A stretch of DNA of 64,000 bases from Flavobacterium sp. HSC-32F16 (GCF_024171645.1 NZ_JALKAC010000001.1:1116001-1180000); one strand, 5' to 3'; positions 32,911 through 44,108 are shown, counted from the stretch's first letter. Numbers and translations: made by a program. Notes: generated by a model from the sequence alone, not told the origin.

Positions 32911-34896
32911 ATGTTAGAAGAAAAGAATGATAACCTGCAAGAAGAAGCAGACGGAAAATCAGGAATCGAAATAAGCGATTCTACGCAAAATGATGCAATT
33001 GAAAATACAGCGCCTGAAACAACAACAGACACTACTGAAAATACAGCAGCGGAAACAGTTGAGACAGAACAAACTGAACATCAAGATGCATTAGATGCCA
33101 TAACAAATTCAAATGCTGAAGAAAGCGAAGACGAGACTCTAAAAGAACGTCATGATATTCCTATGAAGGATTATCATACTTTTACTTTGGATGCTCTTGT
33201 TGACGAGCTTAAAAAACTGATTAATATAGACAAAGTAATGTCTGTAAAAGATCATATTGAAGAAATTAAGAAATCATTTTTACTACAATACAATCATCTT
33301 TTAGAGGAAAAAAGAGAGGAATTCAATGCTTCTAAAGAAGATCCAAATGAAGAGTTTGAATATCATTCGCCTTTAAAATCTAAATTTGATGAATACTACA
33401 ATGTTTTTAGAGAAAAAAGAAATGTACATTTCAAGCATTTACAAACCAATCTAAAAACAAATTTAGAAAACAGACTTGCCATTGTTGAGGAATTAAAGGA
33501 GCTTATCAATCCTCAGGAAAATATAAAAGATACTCTTAAACATTTTAATGATTTAAGAGAAAGATGGAAAAATGCCGGAGCAATTCCAAAAGACAAGTAC
33601 AATCACGTTTGGAATAATTATCATTTTCATGTAGAAAATTTCTATGATTATCTGCATTTAGATCGCGAAGCCCGCGATTTGGATTTCAAACATAATCTTG
33701 ATCAGAAACAAAAAATTATTGCAAGAGTTGAAGAACTTGTAAATGAAAGCGATGTAAACAAAGCTTTCCGTGAATTACAAGATTTACATCGTCTTTGGAA
33801 AGAAGATATTGGACCCGTTTCTAAAGAACATCGTGATTCTATCTGGAATAAGTTCAGCGAATTAACTAAAAAAATTCACGACAAGAGAGAAGTTTTGTTT
33901 GAAAGCCAGAGAGCTAATGAACAACAAAATCTTGAAGTTAAAAAAGATATTATTGCCAAAATTGAGGTTTTAGGAACCGAAAAAGTTAATTCTCATTCTC
34001 AATGGCTGGTTCAGATTCAAAAAGTTGAAGCTTTACGTAATGAGTTTTTTGCAGCAGGAAAAGTGCCATCTGAAGTAAACGAAGAAACTTGGGCTTCCTT
34101 TAAAACTGCCGTTAGAAATTTCAACGCCTTCAAAAATTCGTTTTATAAAGACATCAAAAAAGATCAAAACGATAACCTGAACAAGAAAATGGCACTTGTT
34201 GCTAAAGCTAAAGAATTACAGGAAAGCACTGATTTTGGTTCGACTACTCCAGTAATGAAACAAATTCAGGAAGAATGGAAGCAAATTGGCCATGTTCCAA
34301 AAAAATATTCAGATAAAATCTGGAAAGAATTTAAGGATGCCTGCAATCATTATTTTGACAAGCTAAAAGAACATAAATCGGAAGAAAACGCTGATGAGGT
34401 TGCTTCTTTTGATAATAAGAAAGCTTATTTGGAAACATTGAGAGCTTACCAATTAACCGGAGATCATAAAACAGATCTTGATGCTATTAAACAGCATATT
34501 GAAATCTGGAAAGGATATGGTAAAGTGCCTTTTTCAAGACGTCATATTGAAGGTAAATTCAATAAAATTTTAGATGCCCTTTTTGAAAAACTTAGTTTAA
34601 GCAAAAAAGAATCTGAAATGATGCGCTTTACAAACCGTATTGATTCCTTATCTGACAGCAATGATACACGCAAATTAGATAACGAAAAGATTTTTATTAT
34701 GCGTAAAATTGAAGAAGTACAAAATGAAATTTTCCAATTAGAAAACAACATTCAGTTCTTTACAAATACTAAAAATGCCAAAAAAGAGAATTCAATAGTT
34801 ACAGAAGTACGTAAAAATATTGCGATTCACAAAGAAAGTCTTGAAGTTTGGAAAGACAAACTAAAACAATTAAGAAACTTAAATCAACCGGAATAA
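32911..34896 (+). CDS. DUF349-repeat coiled-coil protein
   Basis: The 661-residue protein has an acidic, Thr/Glu-rich N-terminal ~85 residues. Then come about six DUF349 helical repeats of the form LxxLRERWKNAGAIPKDKYN, LHRLWKEDIGPVSKEH, EEWKQIGHVPKKYSDKIW, each with a Trp followed by a Gly-x-(V/I)-(P/S) turn. Long coiled-coil stretches fill the rest and close with a charged tail. No catalytic motif or membrane segment is present. Its role is not known. It is followed by a terminator at 34935-34968. Confidence 0.9.
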   Translation: MLEEKNDNLQEEADGKSGIEISDSTQNDAIENTAPETTTDTTENTAAETVETEQTEHQDALDAITNSNAEESEDETLKERHDIPMKDYHTFTLDALVDELKKLINIDKVMSVKDHIEEIKKSFLLQYNHLLEEKREEFNASKEDPNEEFEYHSPLKSKFDEYYNVFREKRNVHFKHLQTNLKTNLENRLAIVEELKELINPQENIKDTLKHFNDLRERWKNAGAIPKDKYNHVWNNYHFHVENFYDYLHLDREARDLDFKHNLDQKQKIIARVEELVNESDVNKAFRELQDLHRLWKEDIGPVSKEHRDSIWNKFSELTKKIHDKREVLFESQRANEQQNLEVKKDIIAKIEVLGTEKVNSHSQWLVQIQKVEALRNEFFAAGKVPSEVNEETWASFKTAVRNFNAFKNSFYKDIKKDQNDNLNKKMALVAKAKELQESTDFGSTTPVMKQIQEEWKQIGHVPKKYSDKIWKEFKDACNHYFDKLKEHKSEENADEVASFDNKKAYLETLRAYQLTGDHKTDLDAIKQHIEIWKGYGKVPFSRRHIEGKFNKILDALFEKLSLSKKESEMMRFTNRIDSLSDSNDTRKLDNEKIFIMRKIEEVQNEIFQLENNIQFFTNTKNAKKENSIVTEVRKNIAIHKESLEVWKDKLKQLRNLNQPE

Positions 34897-34934
34897 TTGT
34901 CAGGTTGAACGAAGTTTAAACCATTTTACTATAA

Positions 34935-34968
34935 AAGGTGTAATGAAATTCATTGCACCTTTTTTTTG
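34935..34968 (+). terminator. Terminator after the DUF349 gene
   Basis: AGGTGTAATG pairs with CATTGCACCT (one G-U pair) across a 5-nt loop and is followed by a long T run. Confidence 0.85.
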
Positions 34969-34980
34969 TATTCATTTTTT

Positions 34981-35100
34981 TTAACCGCAAAACACGTAAA
35001 GATTTTATTTATTGAAGATTTCTAAAAGCGTAAAGTTCAAAAAGCTTATTTAAAAAAACTTTGCGAACTTTCTGTAAACCTTTGCCTGTTTTACGGTTAA
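34981..35100. repeat. TTAACCGCAAA/TTTGCG intergenic inverted repeat
   Basis: TTAACCG at 34981-34987 is inverted by CGGTTAA at 35094-35100. Inside are CGTAAAGATTTT, GCGTAAAGTTC, CTTTGCGAACTTTC and GTAAACCTTTGCC, variants of one word. The unit fills most of the 347-bp gap between the DUF349 and OsmC genes. The remaining sequence holds TATATTTG (35174-35181), a likely OsmC promoter -7 element. Confidence 0.6.
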
Positions 35101-35173
35101 ATACTACCATAACAAAAAACCTAAACTTAACATTCTTATTAAATTTCATAAAACTATTCTGCAAAATATTGAT

Positions 35174-35181
35174 TATATTTG
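35174..35181 (+). promoter_or_regulatory. TAnnTTTG element of the osmC-family gene
   Basis: TATATTTG matches the -7 consensus exactly. It lies 62 nt before the ATG, which would give a leader of roughly 57 nt. No -33 element was seen at the right distance. Confidence 0.4.
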
Positions 35182-35243
35182 AGTTACCACTATTAACTGA
35201 CAAACAAATAACATTTATTAATTAATTTTTAAATAAGAAGAAT

Positions 35244-35663
35244 ATGAAATTTACAAGAAAAGCAAATGCCAGCTGGAAAGGAACCGGTATGGAAGGAACC
35301 GGAACCATAAGTACTCAAAGCACTACTTTAGATAATGCTCAATTATCTTTTAAAACCAGATTTGCTGACGGAGTCGGAACCAATCCTGAAGAATTGGTTG
35401 CAGCAGCCCATTCTGGCTGTTTTACAATGCAGTTAAGTTTTTTACTTAACGAAGGAGGTTTTACTGCAGATGATTTAACTACAGAAGCGACAGTAACTTT
35501 TGAAGATGGCTCAATTACTTTAATCCATCTGGATTTAAAAGGAAAAGTACCATCAATATCAGCAGAAGAATTTGAAAAAACCGCTGCAAAAGCAAAAGAA
35601 ATCTGTCCAATTTCTAAACTTTTAAATACTACTATTACTTTATCTGCTTCATTGGTAAGCTAA
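35244..35663 (+). CDS. OsmC-family peroxiredoxin
   Basis: The 139-residue protein has both catalytic cysteines of OsmC enzymes: AAHSGCFTM (C59) and KEICPISKLL (C121). GTNPEELVAAAHSGC is the diagnostic stretch. It reduces organic hydroperoxides in the cytoplasm using the Cys pair. It is alone in its transcription unit and is closed by the bidirectional terminator at 35684-35716. Confidence 0.95.
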   Translation: MKFTRKANASWKGTGMEGTGTISTQSTTLDNAQLSFKTRFADGVGTNPEELVAAAHSGCFTMQLSFLLNEGGFTADDLTTEATVTFEDGSITLIHLDLKGKVPSISAEEFEKTAAKAKEICPISKLLNTTITLSASLVS

Positions 35664-35683
35664 AGACTTTTCTTTAAAAGACA

Positions 35684-35716
35684 TAAAAAAACCATTCACT
35701 AGTGAATGGTTTTTTA
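35684..35716. terminator. Bidirectional terminator between osmC-like and TPR genes
   Basis: AACCATTCACT (35690-35700) and AGTGAATGGTT (35701-35711) form a perfect palindrome with A and T runs on both sides. It lies between convergent genes. Confidence 0.88.
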
Positions 35717-35736
35717 TTTATATAATTTCCCAAATA

Positions 35737-37020
35737 TTATTGGTTCATTGTCGCTTTTAGTGCTTTTGCTTCAGCAGTCATTTCTAAAGCTTTATAAACT
35801 CCTAATAATGTTTTAGCTACATCATCATTTTTAGGATCTAACTCATTTGCTTTTTTAAGGTAAGGAATAACACCTTTAAAAACATTTTCTCTTTCAGCTT
35901 TTAATACATCATAACGCTTCATATCTTTCGCAGATGTTCCCAATTTATTCATTTCATCGATAATTGGTTTTTCAGCTTCTAATTTTAAAGCAGCAAGATT
36001 TAAGTAAGCATTAGCATAGCCAGGGTTAATTTCAATCGCTTTTAAGTAGTATTTCTCAGCATCAGCATTGTTTTTTGCATTTGCACTTAACACACCAAGA
36101 TTAAATACTAAATCAGCATTGTTTGGTTCTTTTTGCAAAGCTTCACCAACTAATTTTTTGTATGTTTCGTAATCTTTAGTCTCAAGATACAAGTTAGCTT
36201 CCGTAAGAATTAAAGAAGTATCTTCTGGATTTGTTTTTCTGGCATCAGCGATTGCTTTTTTAGCATCTTCTGTACGTCCTTTTTGAACTAAAATTAAAGC
36301 TAAGTTTTTGTAGATTTCACCTCTTTTAGAAGGAATAGCTTCTGTTTTAGGGTTCTCATGAGTTCCTAATTTTACAGCTAAATCTCTTTCTTTAGCGTTA
36401 GCAAAATTATCTTCACTTCCGCTCGCTTTATTTGCAGCTAAATACAAAGTTCCTTTTCCAGAGTAGTTTAATTTTTTCAACTCTTCATACAAAGGAAGTG
36501 CTGTATCAAAATCCTGAGCATTTACAGCTGTTGAAGCTGCATAGTAAAGGTTGATTGTATCATTCTTATCTAATAAATAAGCATCGTACAATTTCTTAGC
36601 TCCTTCAGAATGTTTGTTTGCCTGAGTGTCTGCAATTGCAGAATTAATCAATTGCCCTTTGATATTAGCAATTGATGTAGCAGCCTGAGTTGAATATTTC
36701 TGTTTTCCAGAAGTTTTTTCAACATCAATTAATTTTTTGTAGCTTGAAGCTGCTGCACTTAAATTTTTGCTTTCTTCAACTTTTTTGTTTGCCAGCTCTA
36801 AGTAAGCATTTCCTTGTACAAAATAAAATTGTGCCTGCTCAGTATCTTTTGCATTTACAATTAAATTTTCTGCATCCTTTAGCTGTGCAAGTGCTCCTTG
36901 TGCGTCTCCGCCTTTTAATGCTTTTTCAGCATTTTTAATTTGATCTTTTTGAGCAAACGTAGCTACAGAGATCAGTAATGCTGACGCTAGTATTACATAT
37001 TTACTTTTCATAGTATTCAA
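35737..37020 (-). CDS. Exported tetratricopeptide-repeat protein
   Basis: The 427-residue product has a signal peptide; the ATG at 37011 (MKSKYVILASALLISVATFA) is as good a start as 37020. The mature part holds TPR-like pairs: AEKALKGGDAQGALAQLKDA, DFDTALPLYEELKKLNYSGK, ADLVFNLGVLSANAKNNADA, AEKYYLKAIEINPGYANAYL. It probably sits in the periplasm or at the outer membrane as a scaffold. It starts 33 bp after the gyrA stop on the same strand, so the two may share a transcript. Confidence 0.88.
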   Translation of the reverse strand: MNTMKSKYVILASALLISVATFAQKDQIKNAEKALKGGDAQGALAQLKDAENLIVNAKDTEQAQFYFVQGNAYLELANKKVEESKNLSAAASSYKKLIDVEKTSGKQKYSTQAATSIANIKGQLINSAIADTQANKHSEGAKKLYDAYLLDKNDTINLYYAASTAVNAQDFDTALPLYEELKKLNYSGKGTLYLAANKASGSEDNFANAKERDLAVKLGTHENPKTEAIPSKRGEIYKNLALILVQKGRTEDAKKAIADARKTNPEDTSLILTEANLYLETKDYETYKKLVGEALQKEPNNADLVFNLGVLSANAKNNADAEKYYLKAIEINPGYANAYLNLAALKLEAEKPIIDEMNKLGTSAKDMKRYDVLKAERENVFKGVIPYLKKANELDPKNDDVAKTLLGVYKALEMTAEAKALKATMNQ

Positions 37021-37053
37021 TTTGTATATTTAATTTAATTTTTGTGGTCTTAT

Positions 37054-39696
37054 TTATTCCTCAGATTCTTCTTCTTCAGAGTCGTCTTCGTCTTCAACTA
37101 CATCATCAGAATCATCATCGTCATCTTCAGCAGTTCCGTCGTCTTCAAGAACTTCATCTAGATCCGGCTTAACTCTTTCGATAGCAGATTCTACAACATT
37201 ACCATCTTCATCAACAACAACTTCTTCGGCATCATCTTTCATTACTTTTGTAACGGCAGCGATAGAATCTTTTCCTTTTAAGTTAATCAATCTGACACCT
37301 TGAGTAGCACGTCCCATAACACGCAAATCTTCAATTGCCATTCTGATTGTTAATCCAGATTTATTGATAATCATTAAATCATCTGAATCAGTTACAGCAT
37401 TAATAGAAATTAATTTACCTGTTTTATCTGTGATGTTAAGGGTTTTAACTCCTTTACCTCCACGGTTTGTAATTCTGTACACATCTTCACCATCATCATC
37501 AACTAATTTAGTACGTTTACCGTATCCGTTTTCAGTTACAACCAAGATTTGTGAATCAGCCACATCGTTTTTACCAACAGTTACCATACCAATTACTTCA
37601 TCAGTATCATCTTTTAAAGTGATTCCACGAACTCCAGAAGCTGTTCTTCCCATCGGACGTGTTTTGGTTTCTTCAAAACGAACTAATTTACCGGATTTAA
37701 CTGCCAGAATAATTTGGCTTTCTCCATCAGTTAATTTTGCTTCAAGTAATTCATCTCCTTCTTTAATTGTAATTGCAGCAACTCCGTTTGCACGAGGTTT
37801 AGAATATTTCTCTAAAGAAGTTTTCTTAACCTGTCCTTGTTTCGTTACCATTACAAGGTTATGACTATTGATATACTCTTTGTCTTTTAAGTCTTGTGTA
37901 CAAATGAAAGCTTTTACTTTATCGTCGCTTTCAATATTTACCAAATTTTGAATTGCACGTCCTTTTGCTGTTTTACTTCCTTCAGGGATTTCGTAAACAC
38001 GCATCCAGAAACATTTTCCTTTTTGCGTAAAGAACATCATATATTGGTGGTTGGTTGCAACGAACATATGTTCAAGGAAATCCTGATCTCTTGTTCCGGC
38101 GCTTTTTTGTCCAACTCCTCCTCTGTTTTGTGTTTTATATTCGGTTAAGTTAGTACGTTTGATGTATCCTGCATGAGAAATGGTAATAACCACATTTTCA
38201 TCAGCAATCAAATCTTCAATACTTACATCTCCACCAGAATATTCGATAGTAGAACGTCTTTCGTCACCATACTTATCGCGGATTTCCTGAAGTTCTTCCT
38301 TAATTAAGTTAGTTCTTAAATCTACATCTGCCAATAAAGCTTTTAAGTGCTCGATTAATTTCATCAATTCTTCGAATTCTGCTCTTAATTTATCCTGCTC
38401 CAGTCCTGTTAACTGACGCAAACGCATTTCAACAATAGCACGAGCCTGAATATCTGACAAGCTGAATCTTTCGATTAATTTCTCACGAGCTTCTTCCGTA
38501 TTTTTAGAGCCTCTGATAATAGCAATTACTTCGTCAATATTATCTGAAGCAATAATTAATCCTTCTAAAATATGTGCTCTTTCTTCTGCCTTACGTAATT
38601 CAAATTGTGTTCTACGAACTACAACATCATGACGGTGCTCAATAAAATAGTGAATCATATCTTTTAGATTCAACATTTGAGGACGTCCTTTTACAAGTGC
38701 AATATTGTTTACACTAAAAGAAGATTGTAATGATGTAAATTTATATAAGGTATTTAATACAACGTTTGGTGTAGCGTCACGTTTTAGGATATACACGATA
38801 CGCATACCATTTCTATCAGATTCGTCACGAATATTGGCAATACCTTCAATTTTTTTCTCGTTAACTAAATCAGCCGTACGTTTAATCATTTCGGCTTTGT
38901 TAACCTGATATGGAATCTCGGTAACAATAATACATTCTCTTCCGTCAACTTCTTCAAAACCAACTTTCGCACGCATTACGATACGTCCTCTACCCGTTTT
39001 AAAAGCTTCGCGAACGCCTTCATAACCATATATTACACCACCGGTTGGAAAATCCGGAGCTTTAATATGCGTCATTAATTCGTCTACCTCAATATCATTA
39101 TTATCTAAGTATGCTAAAGTACCATTGATAACTTCGGTTAAGTTATGTGGCGGCATATTGGTTGCCATACCTACTGCAATACCTGTAGCTCCGTTTACTA
39201 ATAAAGTAGGAACTCTTGTTGGCATTACTTTTGGCTCATATAAAGTATCGTCAAAGTTTAGTTGAAAATCAACTGTTTCTTTTTCGATATCTGCCATAAT
39301 ATCTTCTGAAATTTTGCGCATTCTGGCCTCAGTATAACGCATCGCTGCCGGACTATCTCCATCAACAGATCCAAAGTTACCCTGACCATCCACTAATAAA
39401 TAACGCATACTCCACTCCTGCGCCATACGTACCATTGCATCATATACAGAGGTATCTCCATGCGGGTGGTACTTACCCAGAACCTCTCCCACGATTCTTG
39501 CAGATTTTTTGTGGGCAGACCTTGAAGTTACACCTAAATCATACATTCCGTAAAGAACTCTTCGATGTACTGGTTTCAAGCCATCTCTAACATCAGGAAG
39601 TGCTCTCGATACAATTACTGACATCGAATAATCGATGTAAGCTGACTTCATTTCATCCTCTATGTTAATAGGAATTAACTTTTCTCCTTCAGACAT
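37054..39696 (-). CDS. gyrA: DNA gyrase subunit A
   Basis: The 880-residue protein breaks and rejoins DNA with GyrB to introduce negative supercoils. The active-site tyrosine is Y121 in AMRYTEARM. The quinolone region reads [15 protein letters not shown], with T82 at the place of E. coli Ser83 and D86 at Asp87. The GyrA-box appears as QNRGGVG. Six C-terminal blades follow, for example [18 protein letters not shown]. The last ~40 residues are almost all Asp and Glu. The strong gyrA-box supports true gyrase rather than ParC. The promoter lies in the 257-bp divergent gap with clpC. Confidence 0.98.
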   Translation of the reverse strand: MSEGEKLIPINIEDEMKSAYIDYSMSVIVSRALPDVRDGLKPVHRRVLYGMYDLGVTSRSAHKKSARIVGEVLGKYHPHGDTSVYDAMVRMAQEWSMRYLLVDGQGNFGSVDGDSPAAMRYTEARMRKISEDIMADIEKETVDFQLNFDDTLYEPKVMPTRVPTLLVNGATGIAVGMATNMPPHNLTEVINGTLAYLDNNDIEVDELMTHIKAPDFPTGGVIYGYEGVREAFKTGRGRIVMRAKVGFEEVDGRECIIVTEIPYQVNKAEMIKRTADLVNEKKIEGIANIRDESDRNGMRIVYILKRDATPNVVLNTLYKFTSLQSSFSVNNIALVKGRPQMLNLKDMIHYFIEHRHDVVVRRTQFELRKAEERAHILEGLIIASDNIDEVIAIIRGSKNTEEAREKLIERFSLSDIQARAIVEMRLRQLTGLEQDKLRAEFEELMKLIEHLKALLADVDLRTNLIKEELQEIRDKYGDERRSTIEYSGGDVSIEDLIADENVVITISHAGYIKRTNLTEYKTQNRGGVGQKSAGTRDQDFLEHMFVATNHQYMMFFTQKGKCFWMRVYEIPEGSKTAKGRAIQNLVNIESDDKVKAFICTQDLKDKEYINSHNLVMVTKQGQVKKTSLEKYSKPRANGVAAITIKEGDELLEAKLTDGESQIILAVKSGKLVRFEETKTRPMGRTASGVRGITLKDDTDEVIGMVTVGKNDVADSQILVVTENGYGKRTKLVDDDGEDVYRITNRGGKGVKTLNITDKTGKLISINAVTDSDDLMIINKSGLTIRMAIEDLRVMGRATQGVRLINLKGKDSIAAVTKVMKDDAEEVVVDEDGNVVESAIERVKPDLDEVLEDDGTAEDDDDDSDDVVEDEDDSEEEESEE

Positions 39697-39953
39697 AAGT
39701 TGTTATATTAAATAATTATATTAGTTTCAAAGCGTGCCAAGATACGTTTTTTTGAAATTTTTTCAGCTATTTCCTTACACTTATTTCAATGATTTATTAA
39801 CAACTTTATTTTAGGTTTTAGTTAATAAATTAAGCGTTTTTTAACTCTTTTATTGTTATTTTTTTTGTCAATTAGCTGACAGCAGATCTCAATAGGTATG
39901 ATTTTTGTTTTTCAACCAGTAAATAATTAAATTTACATTACCAATTATATATT

Positions 39954-42500
39954 ATGGATGATAATTTTTCACCAAGAGTAAAAGATGTTATTACGTACAG
40001 TAAGGAAGAAGCCCTTCGCTTAGGACACGACTTTATTGGTACAGAACATCTTATGCTAGGCATTTTAAGAGATGGAAACGGAAAAGCTATTCATATACTT
40101 AATAACCTAGCAGTTGATTTAGATCATTTACGCAGGAAAGTAGAAATACTGAGTCCGGCTAATCACAGCATTGAGGTAAATACCGAAAAGAAAAACCTTC
40201 ATCTTACCCGACAGGCCGAAAGAGCCCTGAAGACCACTTTTCTTGAAGCCAAAGTATTTCAAAGCTCGTCGATTAGCACTGCTCACTTGCTTTTATGTAT
40301 CTTACGAAACGAAAACGATCCAACAACCAAGTTACTGAATAAGCTTAAAATAGATTATGACGTAGCTAAAGAACAATACTTAAATATGACGCCAAACGAA
40401 GAAGAATTCTTAGAAAACTTGCCAAGAAACGAATCGTACAATGACGATTCAGGACAAGATGACAGTTTAAAGGAAAGTAGTTTTAATAATCCCGCCAATA
40501 AGTCAAACAAAAAATCTAAGACTCCGGTGTTAGATAATTTTGGGAGAGATTTAACAGAAATGGCCGAGGAAGGAAAACTAGATCCTGTTGTAGGACGCGA
40601 AAAAGAAATTGAACGCGTTTCTCAAATTTTAAGCCGAAGAAAAAAGAACAACCCGCTTCTTATTGGAGAACCCGGAGTTGGTAAATCTGCTATTGCAGAA
40701 GGACTTGCTTTACGCATTATCCAAAAGAAAGTATCACGTATTCTTTTCCACAAACGTGTTGTAACTCTTGATTTGGCAAGTCTGGTTGCCGGAACAAAAT
40801 ACAGAGGACAGTTTGAGGAAAGAATGAAAGCGGTGATGAACGAGCTGGAAAAAAATGACGATATCATCCTTTTCATTGATGAAATCCATACTATTGTAGG
40901 AGCTGGAGGAGCAACTGGTTCACTTGATGCTTCAAATATGTTCAAACCAGCTTTAGCAAGAGGAGAAATTCAATGTATTGGTGCTACTACTCTTGATGAG
41001 TACAGACAATATATTGAAAAAGATGGTGCGTTAGAAAGACGTTTCCAAAAAGTTATTGTAGAACCAACTTCTGTTGAAGAAACAATTGCCATTTTAAATA
41101 ACGTAAAAGACAAATATGAAGATCACCATAATGTTACATATACACAAGAAGCTATCGAAGCTTGTGTTAAACTTACAGATCGCTATATGTCTGAACGTTT
41201 CTTACCAGACAAAGCTATTGATGCTCTTGACGAAGCAGGATCTCGTGTACACATTACCAATATTGATGTTCCAAAACAAATTTTAGATTTGGAACGTCAG
41301 TTAGAAGAAGTTCGCGAAAACAAAAATATGGTTGTTAAAAAACAAAAATATGAAGAAGCAGCCAAACTTCGCGATGACGAAAAACGTATAGAAAAAGAGC
41401 TTGCTATTGCACAAGAACAATGGGAAGAAGATTCTAAAAACAACCGAATTGAAGTTACAGAAGATAATGTAGCCGATGTTGTTTCGATGATGACAGGGAT
41501 TCCTGTAAACAGAATTGCACAAACAGAAAGCAACAAATTAGCTAAGCTTCCTGAATTAATTCAGAATAAAGTAATTGGTCAAAATGAAGCTGTTCTTAAA
41601 ATCGCACGTTCTATTCAACGTAACAGAGCCGGACTTAAAGATCCTAATAAACCAATTGGTTCATTCATTTTCTTAGGTCAGACTGGTGTTGGTAAAACAC
41701 AATTAGCAAAAGTATTAGCTAAAGAATTATTCGATTCAGAAGATGCGTTAGTTCGTATTGATATGAGTGAATACATGGAAAAATTTGCGATCTCTCGTTT
41801 AGTTGGAGCGCCTCCGGGGTATGTTGGGTATGAAGAAGGCGGTCAATTAACTGAAAAAGTTCGCAGAAAACCATATTGTGTTGTTCTTTTAGACGAGATC
41901 GAAAAAGCGCATCCAGATGTATTTAATATGATGCTGCAAGTTTTGGATGATGGATATTTAACAGATAGTTTAGGTCGTAAAATTGACTTTAAAAACACTA
42001 TTATTATCATGACATCTAACGTTGGTGCACGTCAGTTAAAAGACTTCGGACAAGGTGTTGGATTTGGAACTGCTGCGAAAGTAGCTCAAGCCGATGAAAA
42101 TTCTAAAAGCATTATCGAAAATGCATTAAAGAAAACTTTTGCTCCTGAGTTCTTAAACAGAATTGACGATGTAATTGTATTCAATGCATTAGAAAAAGGT
42201 GATATCGATTTGATTATCGAAATCGAATTGAAAAAACTATATTCTCGTATTTCAGATTTAGGATACAAATTAAGCTTAACAGACAAAGCAAAAGCATTTA
42301 TTGCTGAGAAAGGTTTCGACAGACAATTTGGAGCAAGACCACTTAAAAGAGCAATCCAGAAATATGTTGAAGATTTGTTAGCCGAAGAAATCATTACCTC
42401 AAAAATACACTCGGGTGATGAAATCATGATGGATCTAAAAGATGATTCACAAGAACTTTCGGTAGAAATCCATAAAGCCGAAGAGCCGACAAATCAATAA
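39954..42500 (+). CDS. clpC: ATP-dependent Clp protease ATP-binding subunit ClpC
   Basis: The 848-residue Hsp100 chaperone has a double Clp N domain (1-145) and an acidic linker. AAA-1 has Walker A GEPGVGKS (238-245) and FIDEIHTIVGAGG. The middle domain contains a UVR-type KYEEAAKLRDDEKR motif, and AAA-2 has LGQTGVGKTQLAK (~574). The C-terminus lacks a long extension. It unfolds proteins for ClpP in the cytoplasm. No mcsA, mcsB or ctsR gene lies nearby, in contrast to Firmicutes. A hairpin terminator follows at 42531-42568. Confidence 0.97.
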   Translation: MDDNFSPRVKDVITYSKEEALRLGHDFIGTEHLMLGILRDGNGKAIHILNNLAVDLDHLRRKVEILSPANHSIEVNTEKKNLHLTRQAERALKTTFLEAKVFQSSSISTAHLLLCILRNENDPTTKLLNKLKIDYDVAKEQYLNMTPNEEEFLENLPRNESYNDDSGQDDSLKESSFNNPANKSNKKSKTPVLDNFGRDLTEMAEEGKLDPVVGREKEIERVSQILSRRKKNNPLLIGEPGVGKSAIAEGLALRIIQKKVSRILFHKRVVTLDLASLVAGTKYRGQFEERMKAVMNELEKNDDIILFIDEIHTIVGAGGATGSLDASNMFKPALARGEIQCIGATTLDEYRQYIEKDGALERRFQKVIVEPTSVEETIAILNNVKDKYEDHHNVTYTQEAIEACVKLTDRYMSERFLPDKAIDALDEAGSRVHITNIDVPKQILDLERQLEEVRENKNMVVKKQKYEEAAKLRDDEKRIEKELAIAQEQWEEDSKNNRIEVTEDNVADVVSMMTGIPVNRIAQTESNKLAKLPELIQNKVIGQNEAVLKIARSIQRNRAGLKDPNKPIGSFIFLGQTGVGKTQLAKVLAKELFDSEDALVRIDMSEYMEKFAISRLVGAPPGYVGYEEGGQLTEKVRRKPYCVVLLDEIEKAHPDVFNMMLQVLDDGYLTDSLGRKIDFKNTIIIMTSNVGARQLKDFGQGVGFGTAAKVAQADENSKSIIENALKKTFAPEFLNRIDDVIVFNALEKGDIDLIIEIELKKLYSRISDLGYKLSLTDKAKAFIAEKGFDRQFGARPLKRAIQKYVEDLLAEEIITSKIHSGDEIMMDLKDDSQELSVEIHKAEEPTNQ

Positions 42501-42530
42501 ATTAGTTAAATTTTATAACATAAATAATCT

Positions 42531-42568
42531 ACCCGTTACGTTTTCATAACATAACGGGTATTTTTTTT
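42531..42568 (+). terminator. Terminator after clpC
   Basis: ACCCGTTA (42531-42538) pairs with TAACGGGT (42552-42559), then eight T. Confidence 0.88.
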
Positions 42569-42639
42569 GGATAATTTACTATCTTTAGTAAAAGCAAATA
42601 GCTATTTTTGGATTTAAATTCTATAATAAAAAACAAAGT

Positions 42640-44010
42640 ATGCTTCAAAACAAAGTCATTTTAGGCAGCGAAGAATGGTGCTCATTTCCAGAACTTGGAA
42701 TCCCGACAATCAAGGCTCGTGTCGATTCTGGTGCCAAAACTTCGGCAATGCACGCTATCAACATAGCTCCTTTTATAAAAAATGATGCTAATTGGGTAAA
42801 ATTTGATATTAACCCAATTCAGAATAACATTAAAACTATTATTCATTGCGAAGCACCGCTGGTTGACAAGCGAATTGTAAAAAGTTCAAGCGGTTATAGA
42901 GAACACCGCTATGTTATACAGACACATTTAAAGATTGGCGATGTTAAATGGCCTATCGAAATGACTTTGACCAATCGTGATTCGATGGGTTTTAGAATGC
43001 TTTTAGGCCGTGAAGCTATGAGTGGACGTGTATTGGTAGATCCTGAAGAAAAATATTTACTTGGACAACCTACAAGTGAAGCTTTAAAAGAATTATATCA
43101 AAACTCAGAAAAAGCCAGTTCTGGTTTACGAATTGGACTTTTAGCCAGTAATCCTGAATTATACAGCAATAAAAGAATCATGGAGGCCGGCGAAATGCGC
43201 GGTCACGAAATGCACTTTTTGAATATCAAAGAATGCTACATGAAACTTGATGCTAAAACTCCCGAGATCCATTACAGAGGCGGAAAAATCTTAAATCAGT
43301 TTGATGCCATTATTCCAAGAATCAGGCCGAGTATTACTTTTTACGGATGTGCCTTAACACGTCAGTTTGAAGCATTAAAGGTTTTCTGTTTAAATTCGGC
43401 GACAGCCATAACACAATCACGTGATAAATTATATTCCCTGCAATTGCTTTTAAACAGCGGCATCGATATTCCAACAACCGGCTTTGCCAATTCGCCGCTC
43501 GATACAGACAATCTTATTAAGATGGTTGGCGGTTCTCCCCTAATTGTAAAATTATTAGAAGGAACACAAGGAAAAGGTGTTGTATTAGCCGAAACCAAAA
43601 AAGCCGCAGAAAGTGTTATAAATGCTTTTAAAAGTTTAAATGCCAATATATTAGTACAGGAATTTATTAAAGAAGCTAACGGAAAAGATATTCGCTGTTT
43701 TGTGATCGACGGAAAAGTGGTGGCAGCCATTCAGCGTGAAGCTATGCCGGGCGAATTTAGAGCAAATATCCATCTTGGCGGCACAGCCTCTGTAATCAAA
43801 GTAACGGCCGAAGAAAAAAAGATTGCTATTAAAGCTGCAAAAGCAATGGATTTAAAAGTGGCTGGTGTAGACATTATTCGTTCTTCAAAAGGCCCGTTAT
43901 TGCTCGAAGTAAACTCTTCCCCAGGTCTTGAAGGAATTGAAGGCGCAACAAACAAAGACATTGCCGGAGAAATGATTAAGGCGATTGAAAAGAATTTCAA
44001 ACTTGGTTAA
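42640..44010 (+). CDS. Retropepsin-like domain fused to RimK-type ATP-grasp ligase
   Basis: The 456-residue protein has two parts. Residues 1-140 form an ATP-dependent-zinc-protease/retropepsin-like domain with [13 protein letters not shown] (D29-S30-G31) and [19 protein letters not shown]. Residues ~155-456 form a RimK-family ATP-grasp ligase: [17 protein letters not shown] opening, [33 protein letters not shown], and [16 protein letters not shown] at the metal-binding end. RimK adds glutamates to ribosomal protein S6 in E. coli. The fusion pairs a ligase with a domain that in other bacteria stands alone next to it. Substrate unproven. Confidence 0.9.
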   Translation: MLQNKVILGSEEWCSFPELGIPTIKARVDSGAKTSAMHAINIAPFIKNDANWVKFDINPIQNNIKTIIHCEAPLVDKRIVKSSSGYREHRYVIQTHLKIGDVKWPIEMTLTNRDSMGFRMLLGREAMSGRVLVDPEEKYLLGQPTSEALKELYQNSEKASSGLRIGLLASNPELYSNKRIMEAGEMRGHEMHFLNIKECYMKLDAKTPEIHYRGGKILNQFDAIIPRIRPSITFYGCALTRQFEALKVFCLNSATAITQSRDKLYSLQLLLNSGIDIPTTGFANSPLDTDNLIKMVGGSPLIVKLLEGTQGKGVVLAETKKAAESVINAFKSLNANILVQEFIKEANGKDIRCFVIDGKVVAAIQREAMPGEFRANIHLGGTASVIKVTAEEKKIAIKAAKAMDLKVAGVDIIRSSKGPLLLEVNSSPGLEGIEGATNKDIAGEMIKAIEKNFKLG

Positions 44011-44046
44011 GTTCATTTAAACTTAATACCAGATAAATAATTTAGC

Positions 44047-44088
44047 AGCTTTGTCAAAGTTTAAAAACTTTGACAAAGCTTTTTTTTA
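44047..44088 (+). terminator. Terminator after the RimK-like fusion gene
   Basis: AGCTTTGTCAAAGTTT (44047-44062) and AAACTTTGACAAAGCT (44065-44080) are perfectly complementary around AA, followed by eight T. An earlier ATG at 44070 for the next gene falls inside this hairpin, which decides for the start at 44109. Confidence 0.92.
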
Positions 44089-44108
44089 AACCTAAACAAT
44101 TTAAAACG

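Noticed and set aside
37364..37864. Plus-strand ORF inside gyrA (166 codons)
   Set aside because: Antisense to conserved gyrA; no start or family signal.
44070..44108. Earlier ATG for the YetF-like gene at 44109
   Set aside because: The extra 13 codons lie inside the terminator hairpin of the preceding gene.
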